DNA of 64,000 nt. It comes from JBCCFK01 sp965262315 (GTDB lineage Bacteria > Actinomycetota > Acidimicrobiia > Acidimicrobiales > UBA8592). A program made the translations under genes and the position numbers. The notes below the pieces were generated by a model. The model was not told the DNA's origin. It did no database searches and saw only the letters and a program-made list of their open reading frames with translations. Location: positions 16,163 to 80,162 of the forward strand of contig CBDHFJ010000159.1 of assembly GCA_965262315.1 (NCBI GenBank), given 5' to 3'. Shown piece after piece: positions 1 through 9,323 of this stretch; the stretch's first letter is position 1; each line of letters starts with the position of its first letter.

Positions 1-233
1 ACATACGTTGCCACGCGGTCAGGAACCAGAAAGTGCGGCGGATGCGGCTTGGATGCGACAGCGTCCAATGGCGTTCGGGCATGCGCACCGTTCAGTGGTC
101 CGATCAGTTTGATCTTGGAAAGAAGATCGTCGGATTGTTCATTGATTGCCGGTGAACGAGGCGAACCAACGAAGGAGCCCGACGTCTCCGTAGGGCCTTC
201 CAAGGCTGCAAGATATCGATCGGCACTGGGCAT
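1..233 (-). CDS. Possible N-terminal fragment of an unknown leftward gene
   Basis: A reading frame on the minus strand stays open from an ATG at 233 to the left edge, about 77 codons without a stop. The translation begins MPSADRYLAALEGPTETSG and resembles no family I recognise. It would be divergent from the TetR gene, a common arrangement for a regulated target. No convincing ribosome binding site precedes the ATG. Random open frame is a real alternative. Nothing else is visible in 234-337. Confidence 0.35.
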   Translation of the reverse strand, partial: MPSADRYLAALEGPTETSGSFVGSPRSPAINEQSDDLLSKIKLIGPLNGAHARTPLDAVASKPHPPHFLVPDRVATY

Positions 234-337
234 AGCTGGGCTGCGGCTCTCGTAATTCGGCCGTGACCGCGAGACCGTAAATTGGCTTCAAACTATAAAC
301 ACCGTCGGAAACATGAACAAGTTAACGGTTATGGAGC

Positions 338-384
338 ATCGAACCGCAACTCGGAATCGTACTGATTCCGAGTTGTGGTTCGAT
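338..384. repeat. Long inverted repeat upstream of the TetR gene
   Basis: Two 21-base arms (338-358, beginning ATCGAACCGCAACTC; 364-384, ending TTGTGGTTCGAT) match at 20 of 21 positions around a five-base spacer. The hairpin lies 45 bases before the regulator start. It has no T-run, so a classical terminator is doubtful. The length is also greater than a usual TetR operator. An operator pair or a REP-like element are the alternatives. Confidence 0.6.
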
Positions 385-429
385 GATCTCGTTCGGCTTC
401 CGCCTATTTCCGTCGTATAGACTGACGGT

Positions 430-1056
430 ATGAAATGGCATGGCGAGCGCCGCGGACGACGCGGTTACCATCACGGCAATCTGCGCGAAGCGCTTGTCGA
501 GGCAGCTCTTTCGCTAATTGCGGAGAAGGGCCCCGGCGGCTTTACATTTGCAGAGGCGGCCCGCGCAGCCGGCGTATCGGCAGCTGCGCCCTATCGCCAT
601 TTTCGTGATCGCGATGCGCTGTTGGCGGATGTCGCAAAGCTTGGCTTTGAGACGTTCAAAGCCAAGCTGGACGAGTCGTGGAACGACGGCACACCCAATG
701 TTGACGCCGCCTTCCGTCGACTGGGTCAGGCTTACCTCGCGTTTGCAAGGGAGGAGCCGGCGCTCTTTGCAGCCATGTTTGAATCGGGCCTGTCGCACGC
801 TGATTATCCGGAGCTGCGCGAGGCGGGCGATCAGGCTTTTGGCGTCCTGCGTGAGGCCTGCGAGGCGGTGGTCGAGACGTTGCCCGGCGCGCGCAAACCG
901 CCGGCGATGATGATGGCACTGCATATCTGGTCATTGTCGCATGGCATTGCGTCGCTTTTCGCGCGTGGTGACCGGGCCCGCCGCCCTATACCAATGGAGC
1001 CGGAGCAACTACTTGAAGCGGCAACATTGATCTATCTGGATGGATTGAAGCCCTGA
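430..1056 (+). CDS. TetR/AcrR-family transcriptional regulator
   Basis: A 208-residue one-component repressor. The N-terminal helix-turn-helix is clear: YHHGNLREALVEAAL starts helix 1, and AARAAGVSAAAPYRHF (about residues 46-61) forms the recognition region. The C-terminal half carries the HIWSLSHGIA sequence typical of the WHG-type ligand domain, which lines a hydrophobic effector pocket. The ATG is the first possible start and follows the strong inverted repeat at 338-384. It sits before coxS/coxL in the same orientation, so it may control them or the divergent partial gene. The ligand cannot be inferred. Confidence 0.88.
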   Translation: MKWHGERRGRRGYHHGNLREALVEAALSLIAEKGPGGFTFAEAARAAGVSAAAPYRHFRDRDALLADVAKLGFETFKAKLDESWNDGTPNVDAAFRRLGQAYLAFAREEPALFAAMFESGLSHADYPELREAGDQAFGVLREACEAVVETLPGARKPPAMMMALHIWSLSHGIASLFARGDRARRPIPMEPEQLLEAATLIYLDGLKP

Positions 1057-1236
1057 TCAGTTTGCCGGGCAAATCCTCCGCCGTAGTGCGGTCCAAGAGG
1101 CTCTCCGCAGTTGACGCCGCAATGAACGATAGTCCAACATCCGGCAAGGCTTTCTAACGAAACTCTCACAGTGCTGAGGATGTGGGCGGGTGACCACTGC
1201 AAAAGTGGCGGCGACCGCGTAAAGGGAGGTATGCGA

Positions 1237-1719
1237 ATGGCTCAGGTGACGATGGAAGTGAACGGCAAGTCGGTAACGGCTGATGTTGCGCCGAACACAT
1301 TGCTTGTTGATTTTCTGCGAGAAGATCAACGCCTGACCGGCACACACGTCGGGTGTGATACGAGCCAGTGCGGCGCTTGCGTCGTGCATGTGAATGGCAG
1401 TTCGGCGAAAAGCTGCACGATGCTGGCGATGCAGGCGGATGGCGCCAAAGTGACCACCATCGAAGGTCTTGCCGATGGTGATAATCTGCATCCGATGCAG
1501 GCGGCGTTCCGCGAGGCGCATGGCCTGCAATGTGGATTTTGCACGCCCGGCATGGTGATGTCTGCTGTTGACCTGCTTCAGACCAATCCGAACCCGAGCG
1601 AAGCGGAAATTCGATCCTGGCTTAAGGGCAACATCTGTCGCTGTACCGGTTATCACAACATCGTTAAAGCTATTCAGCTCGCTGCACAGAGAATGAGTGC
1701 TCCGCAGGCCGCCGAGTGA
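1237..1719 (+). CDS. coxS: CO dehydrogenase/xanthine oxidase-type iron-sulfur subunit
   Basis: A 160-residue small subunit of the molybdenum hydroxylase family; it carries electrons from the molybdenum site to FAD. Both [2Fe-2S] motifs are complete: the plant ferredoxin type GCDTSQCGAC plus a later Cys (residues about 40-62), and the helical type CGFCTPGM...CRCTGYHNI (about 100-140). I chose the ATG at 1237 because GGAGG at 1225-1229 is well spaced for it and too close for the ATG at 1231. coxL follows after 117 bases. A coxM (FAD) subunit is not present here, so the complex is incomplete within the window. Confidence 0.9.
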   Translation: MAQVTMEVNGKSVTADVAPNTLLVDFLREDQRLTGTHVGCDTSQCGACVVHVNGSSAKSCTMLAMQADGAKVTTIEGLADGDNLHPMQAAFREAHGLQCGFCTPGMVMSAVDLLQTNPNPSEAEIRSWLKGNICRCTGYHNIVKAIQLAAQRMSAPQAAE

Positions 1720-1836
1720 TTTAACGATCGCGGGTTGTTCACTCGTTTCGACCAGCGCGAAAAACTTTAGCTGCGCGACCCCCTACCAATGGAGATGCTC
1801 GCGCCCCGATAATCGATCACCTCAAGGAAATTCCGA

Positions 1837-3402
1837 ATGTCAGAAGCTGGAATTGGCGCCCGCGTCGAACGCAAAGAAGACAAGCGGTTTATTACTGGAA
1901 AGGGTCGCTACACTGATGATTTCCAGATGCAGGGCATGCATCATGTTGTATTCGTCAGAAGCGAATCTGCTCACGCCGCCATCAAGAGTATCGACAAGAC
2001 GTCTGCTGAGGGCATGCCAGGCGTCATTGCCGTACTTGATGGCAAGCAGCTGACGGCGGATGGCGTCGGCAATCTGATTTGCGGTTGGATGATCCACTCG
2101 AAAGACGGTTCGCCCATGAATATGGGTGCCTGGTCAGCCCTGGCGACGGACAAGGTGCGCTATGTCGGCGACGCCGTAGTCGCCGTTGTGGCCGAAACAA
2201 AGGAGCAGGCGAAGAACGCGGCTGAAGCTGTCACTGTCGAGTATGACGACTTGCCGGTTGTCGTTGATGCGGTCAAGGCGCTCGAAGCGGGTGCGCCGCA
2301 GATTCACGAGAATGCTCCCGGTAACCTGATTTATGACTGGGAGATCGGTGAGGCTGCAGCTGCTGACACCGCCATCGCAAATGCGGCGCATGTCACAACG
2401 CTGGAGCTGACCAACAACCGACTGGTTCCCAACGCCATGGAGCCGCGCGCCGCGTTGGCGTCGTACGACGAGGCTGAAGAACACTACACGCTCTACACAA
2501 CGAGCCAGAACCCGCATGTCGCGCGTCTCGTGCTGTCGGCATTCTATCAGATCGCACCCGAGCACAAGCTGCGCGTGATTGCGCCTGACGTGGGTGGCGG
2601 TTTCGGTTCGAAAATCTACATCTATCCGGAAGAAATCGTATGTCTTTGGGCGTCAAAGCGGACCGGGGTGCCTGTCAAATGGGTCGCAGACCGGGTTGAA
2701 TCATTCCTGACTGATGCTCACGGCCGAGATCATGTCACGACGGCGAAGCTGGCGTTTGACGCAGACAACAAGATTACGGCCTTCAAGGTCGATACCGTCG
2801 CCAACTTCGGCGGGTACATGTCGTTGTTCTCGTCATGCGTGCCGACCTACCTCTATGCGACGTTGCTTTCAGGCCAGTACAACATTCCGACGATCCACTG
2901 CAATGTTAAGGCGGTCTACACGAACACGACACCGGTGGATGCCTATCGTGGTGCGGGGCGACCGGAAGCGACTTACCTGGTTGAGCGTATTGTCGAGACG
3001 GCGGCGCGCGAACTCGGGGTCGACCCGGCAGAGTTGCGCCGAAAGAACTTTATCACTGAGTTCCCGCATCAGACGCCGGTGATCATGAACTATGACATCG
3101 GCGACTATCACGCGACGCTGGATGCGGCCTTGCAAGCCGCCGATTATGCCAGCATCGGTCAACGTAAAGCGGAGGCTGCCAGCCGCGGCAAGCTCCGTGG
3201 TGTCGGCATCTCCTGCTACATCGAAGCATGCGGCATCGCACCATCGCAGGCCGTTGGATCACTCGGTGCCGGCGTCGGTCTCTGGGAAAGTGCCGAAGTG
3301 CGCGTCAATCCCGTTGGAACGATCGAGGTCCTGACCGGTTCTCACAGTCATGGACAGGGCCACGAGTGGCCGCTACGGTCAACGACAATCCGGGTGCCGT
3401 AG
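1837..3402 (+). CDS. coxL: Form II CO dehydrogenase-like large subunit, cut by a junction
   Basis: The molybdopterin-binding large subunit, normally near 780 residues. About 510 are present here. The N-terminal Ald_Xan_dh domain (about 20-130) and start of the MoCo-binding domain (GGGFGSK near 253) are intact. The active-site loop reads AYRGAGR (about residue 368). That is the form II signature; the CO-oxidising form I enzyme has AYxCSFR, so CO may not be its real substrate. The family motif GSHSHGQGHE is followed abruptly by an unrelated tail of eleven codons and a stop at 3402. The break at about 3366 coincides with the start of another protein in a different frame. I read it as an assembly junction. 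Confidence 0.85.
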   Translation: MSEAGIGARVERKEDKRFITGKGRYTDDFQMQGMHHVVFVRSESAHAAIKSIDKTSAEGMPGVIAVLDGKQLTADGVGNLICGWMIHSKDGSPMNMGAWSALATDKVRYVGDAVVAVVAETKEQAKNAAEAVTVEYDDLPVVVDAVKALEAGAPQIHENAPGNLIYDWEIGEAAAADTAIANAAHVTTLELTNNRLVPNAMEPRAALASYDEAEEHYTLYTTSQNPHVARLVLSAFYQIAPEHKLRVIAPDVGGGFGSKIYIYPEEIVCLWASKRTGVPVKWVADRVESFLTDAHGRDHVTTAKLAFDADNKITAFKVDTVANFGGYMSLFSSCVPTYLYATLLSGQYNIPTIHCNVKAVYTNTTPVDAYRGAGRPEATYLVERIVETAARELGVDPAELRRKNFITEFPHQTPVIMNYDIGDYHATLDAALQAADYASIGQRKAEAASRGKLRGVGISCYIEACGIAPSQAVGSLGAGVGLWESAEVRVNPVGTIEVLTGSHSHGQGHEWPLRSTTIRVP

Positions 3403-4112
3403 GCTTTGTGGGCTATGCCTTTCAACGTGGGGCCAAGCCTGTGACGCTGGTCAACCGCTGCGGCATTGCCATGACCCCGGACGCCTTTTCGGCAAAAACG
3501 GGTGAATACGCCCTGCAATCGCGCCTTTATCTCTACAATCGTGCAGATATGGAAGACGAGCGCGCAAAACAGTTCCTGGATTACGCAACCTCGGATGCGG
3601 CCGACGTGATGATCTCGAAAGCGGGCTTCATCAACTTCGAGATCGGGTCCCGCGAACAAACCTCGGACACACCCCGCGCCCGCATGCTGCAAAGCGACGG
3701 CTTCGATGCCTTTGAACGTGAGCTGGCTGACGGCATGCTGGATGAGATGGCCGCGTACGACCGTCTTTCGACGACGTTCCGCTTCCGCACAGGCTCATCG
3801 CGCCTTGATGCCCGCGGGCGGCTGGACATGCAGCGCCTGATCCAATTCCTTGAGACGCAAGGTACGGATACAGAGATCATGATGGTCGGTTTCACCGATG
3901 ACGTTGGCGCCTTTTCGGCCAACCTCGACATCTCGAAAGGCCGCGCAAAGGACATGGCGAACCTGTTCACTGAGGCCGCTGCGGAAACACTTGGTCAGAT
4001 CAAAGTGCGCTCCACCGGCTTTGGCGAATTGGCCCCCTCGGCCTGCAATGCGACGGATAGCGGTCGAGCGATCAACCGCCGCGTAGAAGTCTGGATCAAG
4101 CGGGCCTCCTGA
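3366..4112 (+). CDS. C-terminal part of a PstS-like/OmpA fusion protein
   Basis: The frame enters mid-protein at the junction. The first 90 or so residues (VNDNPGAVGFVGYAFQRGAKP...) match the end of a phosphate-type periplasmic binding domain. The last 120 form an OmpA-like peptidoglycan-binding domain: the FRFRTGSSRLDARGRLDM strand, the GFTDDVG turn and the final GRAINRRVEVWI motif. Such fusions are periplasmic and anchored to peptidoglycan in alphaproteobacteria. The N-terminal half and signal peptide are missing. The next gene starts 44 bases downstream, and this pairing with a PilJ-domain protein suggests a shared envelope role. Sensory or transport function is inference. Confidence 0.75.
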   Translation: MAATVNDNPGAVGFVGYAFQRGAKPVTLVNRCGIAMTPDAFSAKTGEYALQSRLYLYNRADMEDERAKQFLDYATSDAADVMISKAGFINFEIGSREQTSDTPRARMLQSDGFDAFERELADGMLDEMAAYDRLSTTFRFRTGSSRLDARGRLDMQRLIQFLETQGTDTEIMMVGFTDDVGAFSANLDISKGRAKDMANLFTEAAAETLGQIKVRSTGFGELAPSACNATDSGRAINRRVEVWIKRAS

Positions 4113-4156
4113 GCGGGCCCGCATCTACCTCTCACGGAAAACCAAAGGACGAAGGT

Positions 4157-5077
4157 ATGTTACCCTATAAGACACGACACGTTTTGGGTGGACTGGCGAA
4201 ATGCACGCTCCTCGCTGCGACCCTCACATTCAGCGCAGGGAACGCCGAAGCTCAGACCAAGAAACTCTGGGCGGATATCGGCGCCTCCGAACGCATCGAC
4301 TATTCCGGCCGCCTCCACATGCTCTCGCAGCGCATCGCCGCATCAACATGCAACATGGAAGCCGGCAAGGAAGACCTGATCAGCAAGGGCATTCTGGCCG
4401 GTTCCGCAGACGAGCTTGACCGCATCCTGAATGCCGTGCGCTACGGCAACGCACGGATGAAGATCATCGGCGAGGAAAAGAACCCGCGCGTTCTGGCCGT
4501 TCTGGGCGATATCGAAGATCAGTGGAAACCAATTCGGGCCAATATCCGCGTGATCATGGATCATGGCGCGCAAAACGGCAGCTTCGCGCTTTATGACCTG
4601 TGGAACGAACCCTTCCGCGAAGCGTCAAACCTGCTGGTCTCTGAAATCGCTGCGGAATACTCCGACCCGGCTGACCTGCTTCAGCGTGACGCGATCCTGG
4701 TGGACCTCGCTGGGCGCCAGCGCATGCGGACACAGAAGATCCTGAAAGAGGCCTGCCATATCTGGAAGGATGAGGCGACGGATGAAGAGAAGGTGAAACT
4801 GCACACGACGCTTCATGTCTTCGACAAAACCATGAACGCGCTGCGGTTCGGCGCATTGGGTGGCTTCCGCCCTGCGCAGTCCGAGACGATCTCTGAAGCC
4901 TTGGATACGATGTCGGCCTACTGGTACGGGGTGCGCCCGTCATTGTTGCGCGTGGCAGATGGTGAACCCGTTGAAGATGCACAGATCACCGACATCTATT
5001 TGCATCTGAACGAGCTTCTGATCCAAAGCGATCGTATCGTGACGCTGTACACGCGCTACGCCAAGCACAGCTTCTAG
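4157..5077 (+). CDS. Secreted protein with two PilJ-type (MCP N-terminal) domains
   Basis: A 306-residue protein beginning with a Sec signal peptide (positively charged start, hydrophobic core, AEA cleavage region near residue 32). Two helical repeats carry the signature of the type IV pili methyl-accepting chemotaxis transducer N-terminal domain: IDYSGRLHMLSQRIA (about 47-61) and LVDLAGRQRMRTQKIL (about 180-195). No transmembrane or signalling domain follows, so it is probably a free periplasmic ligand-binding protein. It follows the PstS/OmpA fusion closely and is likely co-transcribed. The ligand is unknown. Confidence 0.75.
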   Translation: MLPYKTRHVLGGLAKCTLLAATLTFSAGNAEAQTKKLWADIGASERIDYSGRLHMLSQRIAASTCNMEAGKEDLISKGILAGSADELDRILNAVRYGNARMKIIGEEKNPRVLAVLGDIEDQWKPIRANIRVIMDHGAQNGSFALYDLWNEPFREASNLLVSEIAAEYSDPADLLQRDAILVDLAGRQRMRTQKILKEACHIWKDEATDEEKVKLHTTLHVFDKTMNALRFGALGGFRPAQSETISEALDTMSAYWYGVRPSLLRVADGEPVEDAQITDIYLHLNELLIQSDRIVTLYTRYAKHSF

Positions 5078-5462
5078 AGCGAAATCGGTTGGACCCGGGA
5101 CAGGCCCTATCACTTAACGCGCGCAAAACCTTTTACGTCAGGCCGCGTTAAGTGATCCGGGTTTACGGGTCCCTGCTCTATGGACCCCATTTGCGAATTC
5201 GGGACCGGGCCAAAGTGCCCGGTCTTTGTGTTGTGTCTTGGCGCTTCGAGCTAAACTTGAAGCAGACATCGGTAAATCTGAACCGCTCAACGCTGCCTGA
5301 AATCAGTAGTTTCAAGGCGTTAAAGCAGTTTTCGACAAACCTGAATCATCTAACGCTGCCTGAAATCAAGGATTTCAACGCGTTAGATGCTCCTGGGTGT
5401 ATCAAGTTAAATCGAAAACGCTCTAAGTGATAAGGCTTTTTGCAGGCTAAACCGATTTCGCT
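5078..5462. mobile_element. MITE-like element with terminal inverted repeats
   Basis: About 385 bases bounded by a perfect 13-base inverted repeat (AGCGAAATCGGTT at 5078-5090; complement at 5450-5462). The similarity continues inward through TATCACTTA on both sides. Inside are two 63-base-spaced direct repeats of AACGCTGCCTGAAATC (5289, 5352), each with its own hairpin. A 92-codon open frame (5152-5430) has no recognisable features and is probably chance. The element abuts the stop codon of the PilJ protein. No transposase is present, so it would be non-autonomous. A structured intergenic region of the Roseobacter kind is the alternative. Confidence 0.55.
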
Positions 5463-5765
5463 TTAGGCCCGTTTGTCGCGATCTTTCCGGTTGGTCGAAT
5501 GCAAAAAGTGACACGCCTTGTCGCGCCTGAGACGCGAAGTGTCTTAACTGGCCTCTGAACAGCAGCACCCCCGTCAAGCATCTGGTTTATAGAGCGAAAT
5601 TTTTTGCGCCACGCTTTAGATGCCTCACAGAGCGCTATGAGCTGCTAACCAAGAATCGCGTAACGCCAAGCGGTTTCACACTATTTTCAGCGAATCGCCT
5701 AACCATAGCGGGTGGTTGGGAGAGGGATACTTTTATTGGCAGCGTTTACCGGTCGTTTACCACGA
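5463..5765. other. AT-richer intergenic stretch
   Basis: No gene is recognisable on either strand. The sequence TAGAGCGAAAT near 5590 repeats the outer end of the element at 5078, which suggests a solo end or older copy and also indicates that both sides belong to one genome. Confidence 0.4.
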
Positions 5766-7370
5766 CTATGGCGCTGAGATGGGCGCGTAGGCGAATTCAG
5801 TGAAGTCCGCCGTGATCCCCTGTCCGGACGTATCAAAGGCAGAAACGCCTATAAAATTGCCTGTAAAGCTTGCATGCTCTCCGCGTCCACCTTCGTCCGA
5901 CAAAACGCCTGCGTCCAGTTTTGGGCCCAAAGGTTGCCAATCTCCGCCAGTCTGCCGCCAGTAAAAGTGTTGATCCGCAAGGTGTGCCTCGACGGCCAGA
6001 TCAACAGGCCCATCCTCTATCGGAACAACCTTGCCTGGAAAGGTCAGCTTGCGTTCAGGCCAATCGCCGGGGCAGGACATCAGCATCAAAACCCGCGCTC
6101 CGTCGAGCACCGTAACACAAGCGAAATGGAACTTGTGGCTGTTGTAATACGTCACCAACCCCGCCGCTTGCTGATAGGTGTTTGGGGTAAAGTCTGTCAT
6201 GCGGGCCTCAACCCGATAAGACAAATGCTCCTGCCTGCGCGCCACAAGGCTTTGTTCGAACTGGCTGCCAATGCTCTCGCGTCCGATCAGCTGCAAGGAC
6301 TGGCCGGTCATGCGGAAGATGCGATCCGGTTCAGGCGTACGCAGCCATTGGAACTCTGGCGGCAGTGTGTCGGTAAACCTGTGAGACATGGCCCCAACAG
6401 GCTTTCGCTGCCCGGTCTGCGGGGCGGCAACCTGAAGCGGCGGCACAACGCTCTCCGTCGCATAGAGCCATTCATCCGCCCGCCATTCGCAGGCAGCAAT
6501 ACCTGTTTCACGCCCCAAAGGCGAACGCCGCCCTGGCAAAGGCCGAGAGCAGAGAAACGTATGGAACACCTCTCCGTCAGGGGTTTCGACGATCTGACCG
6601 TGCCCTGCCCGTTGCAACGGTGCCTCAGGCGCGTCTTTCGCTGTAATGACATGTGTCTCAGGATGCAGGGCGTATGGTCCCCAGATGTCGCGCGACCGGG
6701 CCATCGTGACCGCATGCCCATAGCCGGTCCCGCCCTCCGCCAAGGTCAGGTAATACCAGCCTTTGCGCTTCATCAAATGTGGCGCCTCCGTGATTCCGTG
6801 CGCACTGCCAGCAAAAATGTTCTTCACCGGCCCGATCAGGCCGCGCTCAGGGTCCCATTCCTGAAGCAGGATTCCATCAAAGGCCGGATGCTTTGGGTGG
6901 CCGCCAAAGCTTGCATCCAGATGCGACCATTGCATGTTCACGAACCACTTGCGCCCATCCTCGTCATGGAAGAGCGAGGGGTCGAAACCAGAGGAATTCA
7001 CATAGACCGGATCGCTCCAGGGTCCTTCGATCGCAGGCGCTGTCACGATGTAGTTGTGCGCGTCCTTGAAGTTCCCGTCCAGGCGCTTCACATCCGTATA
7101 TACCAGCCAGAACAGGCCATCAGCATGGCTCAGGCACGGAGCCCACACGCCGCCGCTATCCGGGTTGCCACGCATATCCAGTTGGCTGGCCCGGTTCAGG
7201 GGCCTGCAAACCAATTCCCAGTTTACCAAGTCCTCTGACGCGTGGATTTGCACGCCCGGAAACCACTCGAACGTGGACGTCGCGATGTAGTACGTCTTGC
7301 CCACCCGACAAATTGACGGGTCCGGGTTGAACCCAGGCAAGATCGGGTTGCGGATTACAGACTCGTTCAC
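5766..7370 (-). CDS. Glycoside hydrolase family 43 beta-xylosidase-like enzyme
   Basis: A 534-residue GH43 enzyme that would release xylose or arabinose from xylo-oligosaccharides in the cytoplasm; no signal peptide is seen. The five-bladed propeller occupies about residues 1-310: NPILPGFNPDPSI carries the general base Asp, SGFDPSLFHDEDG the pKa-modulating Asp, and GITEAPHL the general acid Glu. The C-terminal half is the beta-sandwich typical of the larger GH43 xylosidases. I chose the GTG at 7370 because it overlaps the stop of the upstream dehydrogenase (GTGA) and leaves the natural VNESVIRNPIL start. It is the last gene of the sugar operon and is intact, unlike most of its neighbours. Confidence 0.88.
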   Translation of the reverse strand: MNESVIRNPILPGFNPDPSICRVGKTYYIATSTFEWFPGVQIHASEDLVNWELVCRPLNRASQLDMRGNPDSGGVWAPCLSHADGLFWLVYTDVKRLDGNFKDAHNYIVTAPAIEGPWSDPVYVNSSGFDPSLFHDEDGRKWFVNMQWSHLDASFGGHPKHPAFDGILLQEWDPERGLIGPVKNIFAGSAHGITEAPHLMKRKGWYYLTLAEGGTGYGHAVTMARSRDIWGPYALHPETHVITAKDAPEAPLQRAGHGQIVETPDGEVFHTFLCSRPLPGRRSPLGRETGIAACEWRADEWLYATESVVPPLQVAAPQTGQRKPVGAMSHRFTDTLPPEFQWLRTPEPDRIFRMTGQSLQLIGRESIGSQFEQSLVARRQEHLSYRVEARMTDFTPNTYQQAAGLVTYYNSHKFHFACVTVLDGARVLMLMSCPGDWPERKLTFPGKVVPIEDGPVDLAVEAHLADQHFYWRQTGGDWQPLGPKLDAGVLSDEGGRGEHASFTGNFIGVSAFDTSGQGITADFTEFAYAPISAP

Positions 7371-8516
7371 GCCAGCAAGTCCCGCGCCGCATCCGGGCCA
7401 AGCGCTTCCGGGCGTGCGCAAGTCGTGCCAATCTCGATCACGCGCTTCTCTTCGCCCGCGATAAGGATCGATGTCATCACGTCCACCACATGCAGCGCGA
7501 AATCAAGCGAACAGCGATGCGCCCGCCCCCCCATGATGGCCTGTGCCATATCCGCAAGCCCCGCCGCGCGGTAATTTGCCCGACCGCCATCATTGGCCAC
7601 GCTGAACGGGTGATGCCAAGCTGTGCCAAGCGAGGTGAACTGATCGCGCGCCGTCATGCGCACCTCACCGCCAAAGAAATTCGGATCGGGCACATGCAGG
7701 GTGCCTTCCAGACCGTAAAGCTCCATGTTGGCATGGCCATGCTGCCACACATCCCAACTCGCGCACATAGGTGATCTGCGCGCCCGACTGCGAATTGCAT
7801 CACCGCATGCACTCGTTGGTGGGCGTTTCCACTTTGATCTTTTCCCCATGGCGCGGCTCTGAGGTGATCAGTGCGTTCGTCCCGAACGCGCATGGACGAC
7901 ATCGCCGTCACCCGTGCGACCGGGCCCAAAAGTTGCACCAGGTTTGAGATGTAATAGGGTCCCAAATCCAAGGATCGGGCCGCCGCCAGGCTTAAAGAAA
8001 AAGTCTGGGTTGGGATGCCACATTTCCATACCTGGGCTTTGCACGAAAGCACGTGCCCGAGGTGATACTTGCCCAACCGCGTCTGGCATCCACCAAATGC
8101 CGCGCGAAGCTGATGCGCACCGCCCAAAAACGTGTCTGGGGCAGACCCCACACGCAAACCAGCCGCGGCCGCGCGCTGTTTCAAATGCCTGGCCTTCCGC
8201 AGAGGTTCAGCACAAAAGGTTTTTCCGAATAGACATGCTTGCCAGCGGCCAGCAAATTTGTTTGGAGACCTGCAAAATGCGCATTGGGAACCGTCAGGTT
8301 CACAACGATGTCAATGTCGTCAGCCGCCCAACAAATCTTCGACCGACTTTCGGCGCGCAGGCCAAATTCTTCAGCACGCGCGCTTGGCCGCGCTCCGTGA
8401 TCAAGATCCGCGCAGGCGCGCATCTCGATCCCGTTGAACAATCGGTGCAAGGCGCATGTATGCGGCTGAGAAATGTTGCCGCAACCGATCACGCCGATCC
8501 CTAAAGTGTCACCCAT
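7367..8516 (-). pseudogene. Gfo/Idh/MocA-family dehydrogenase, several frameshifts
   Basis: Pieces in different frames add up to one NAD(P)-dependent sugar dehydrogenase of about 380 residues. The N-terminal Rossmann part is plain: MGDTLGIGVIGCGNIS, then AAGKHVYSEKPF with the family's catalytic-region EKP. The C-terminal part (YGLEGTLHVPDPNFFGGEVRM to ARDLLA) is in another frame. At least four breaks lie between about 8190 and 7790. The start ATG at 8516 overlaps the stop of the sugar isomerase gene, and its own stop overlaps the GH43 start, so the operon design is preserved. Conserved protein sequence across the breaks points to base-call indels more than decay. Confidence 0.75.
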
Positions 8517-9300
8517 GATACTGATCCTTAATACGTTGGGTGAACGCCGCGATGGACCGCTGCGCAAAGCGTGTCGCATCCGATGGCTTGTCATGTTCCA
8601 TCACAAACAAATCCACGTTCCTGCGCCGCGCAAGGCTGCCGTCAGACCTTATCGCAGGCCAATCCAAAGTGCCTTGGCCCACATCGGCCCAACCGTCTTC
8701 ATCTTCGCACAGTCACCGTCTGGCGCGATGTCCTTGACATGGGCGGTCGTCATTCGGCTTCCTATGTCGGGCTTGATCCAATCCAGCGGGTCTGCCTCCG
8801 CCTTTGCACGATCCAGGCGATATCCAGCCTCCCACTCAATTGATGGCGCATGTTCCAAGATCAGCTCCATGGCGATCTCTCCGCCGAGGCAGGAGTGGCA
8901 TGAACTCCCAATGGTGGTTGTGCCAGCCAAAGCGCAGGCCCGCGTCTTGCACGCGCTTGGCAACCGCCTCCATCCGCTGCGCCAGCGCGATCCAGTCGGC
9001 CGCATCGCCCCCATTGCGCAGGTCATCTTCCGGGGCTGGGCAGTACAGGCGCTCCATCCCCAATGTGCGCGCCGCTTGCAGAGAGCTGTCGAAATCCCCC
9101 TCCAGCGCCCCAAGCGGGAAGAAATGCCCCGAGGGCATGCTCAGCCCGGTTTCATCCAACAGCGCCCTGGTTGCGCCGACGTCTTCGTAAACACCGCCGA
9201 AACCTTCGACTTGCGTGTAGCCTGTCTGAGCGAGCATCCGGAACGTGTCAGCCCAGGGGCCGCCATCACGCGAAGAATAGAGTTGATAAGAGACGTCCAT
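8509..9300 (-). pseudogene. TIM-barrel sugar phosphate isomerase/epimerase, frameshifted
   Basis: About 263 residues of an AP-endonuclease-2-like isomerase, the family of IolE and hydroxypyruvate isomerases. MDVSYQLYSSRDGGPWADTF starts the barrel; GLRFGWHNHHWEF carries the metal-binding His residues; DIGSRMTTAHVKDIAPDG is the later metal-site strand. Frames change near 8890 and near 8650, and the end reads TQRIKDQYHG before a TGA overlapping the Gfo/Idh start. It lies directly after the ABC ATPase. Function is probably isomerisation of the imported sugar or its oxidised form. Confidence 0.7.
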
Positions 9301-9323
9301 AAGCGAAATCCTCGTGTCAGGCG

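Noticed and set aside
5152..5430. A 92-residue protein gene
   Set aside because: It lies within the repeat-rich element, follows its repeated units and has no recognisable domain.
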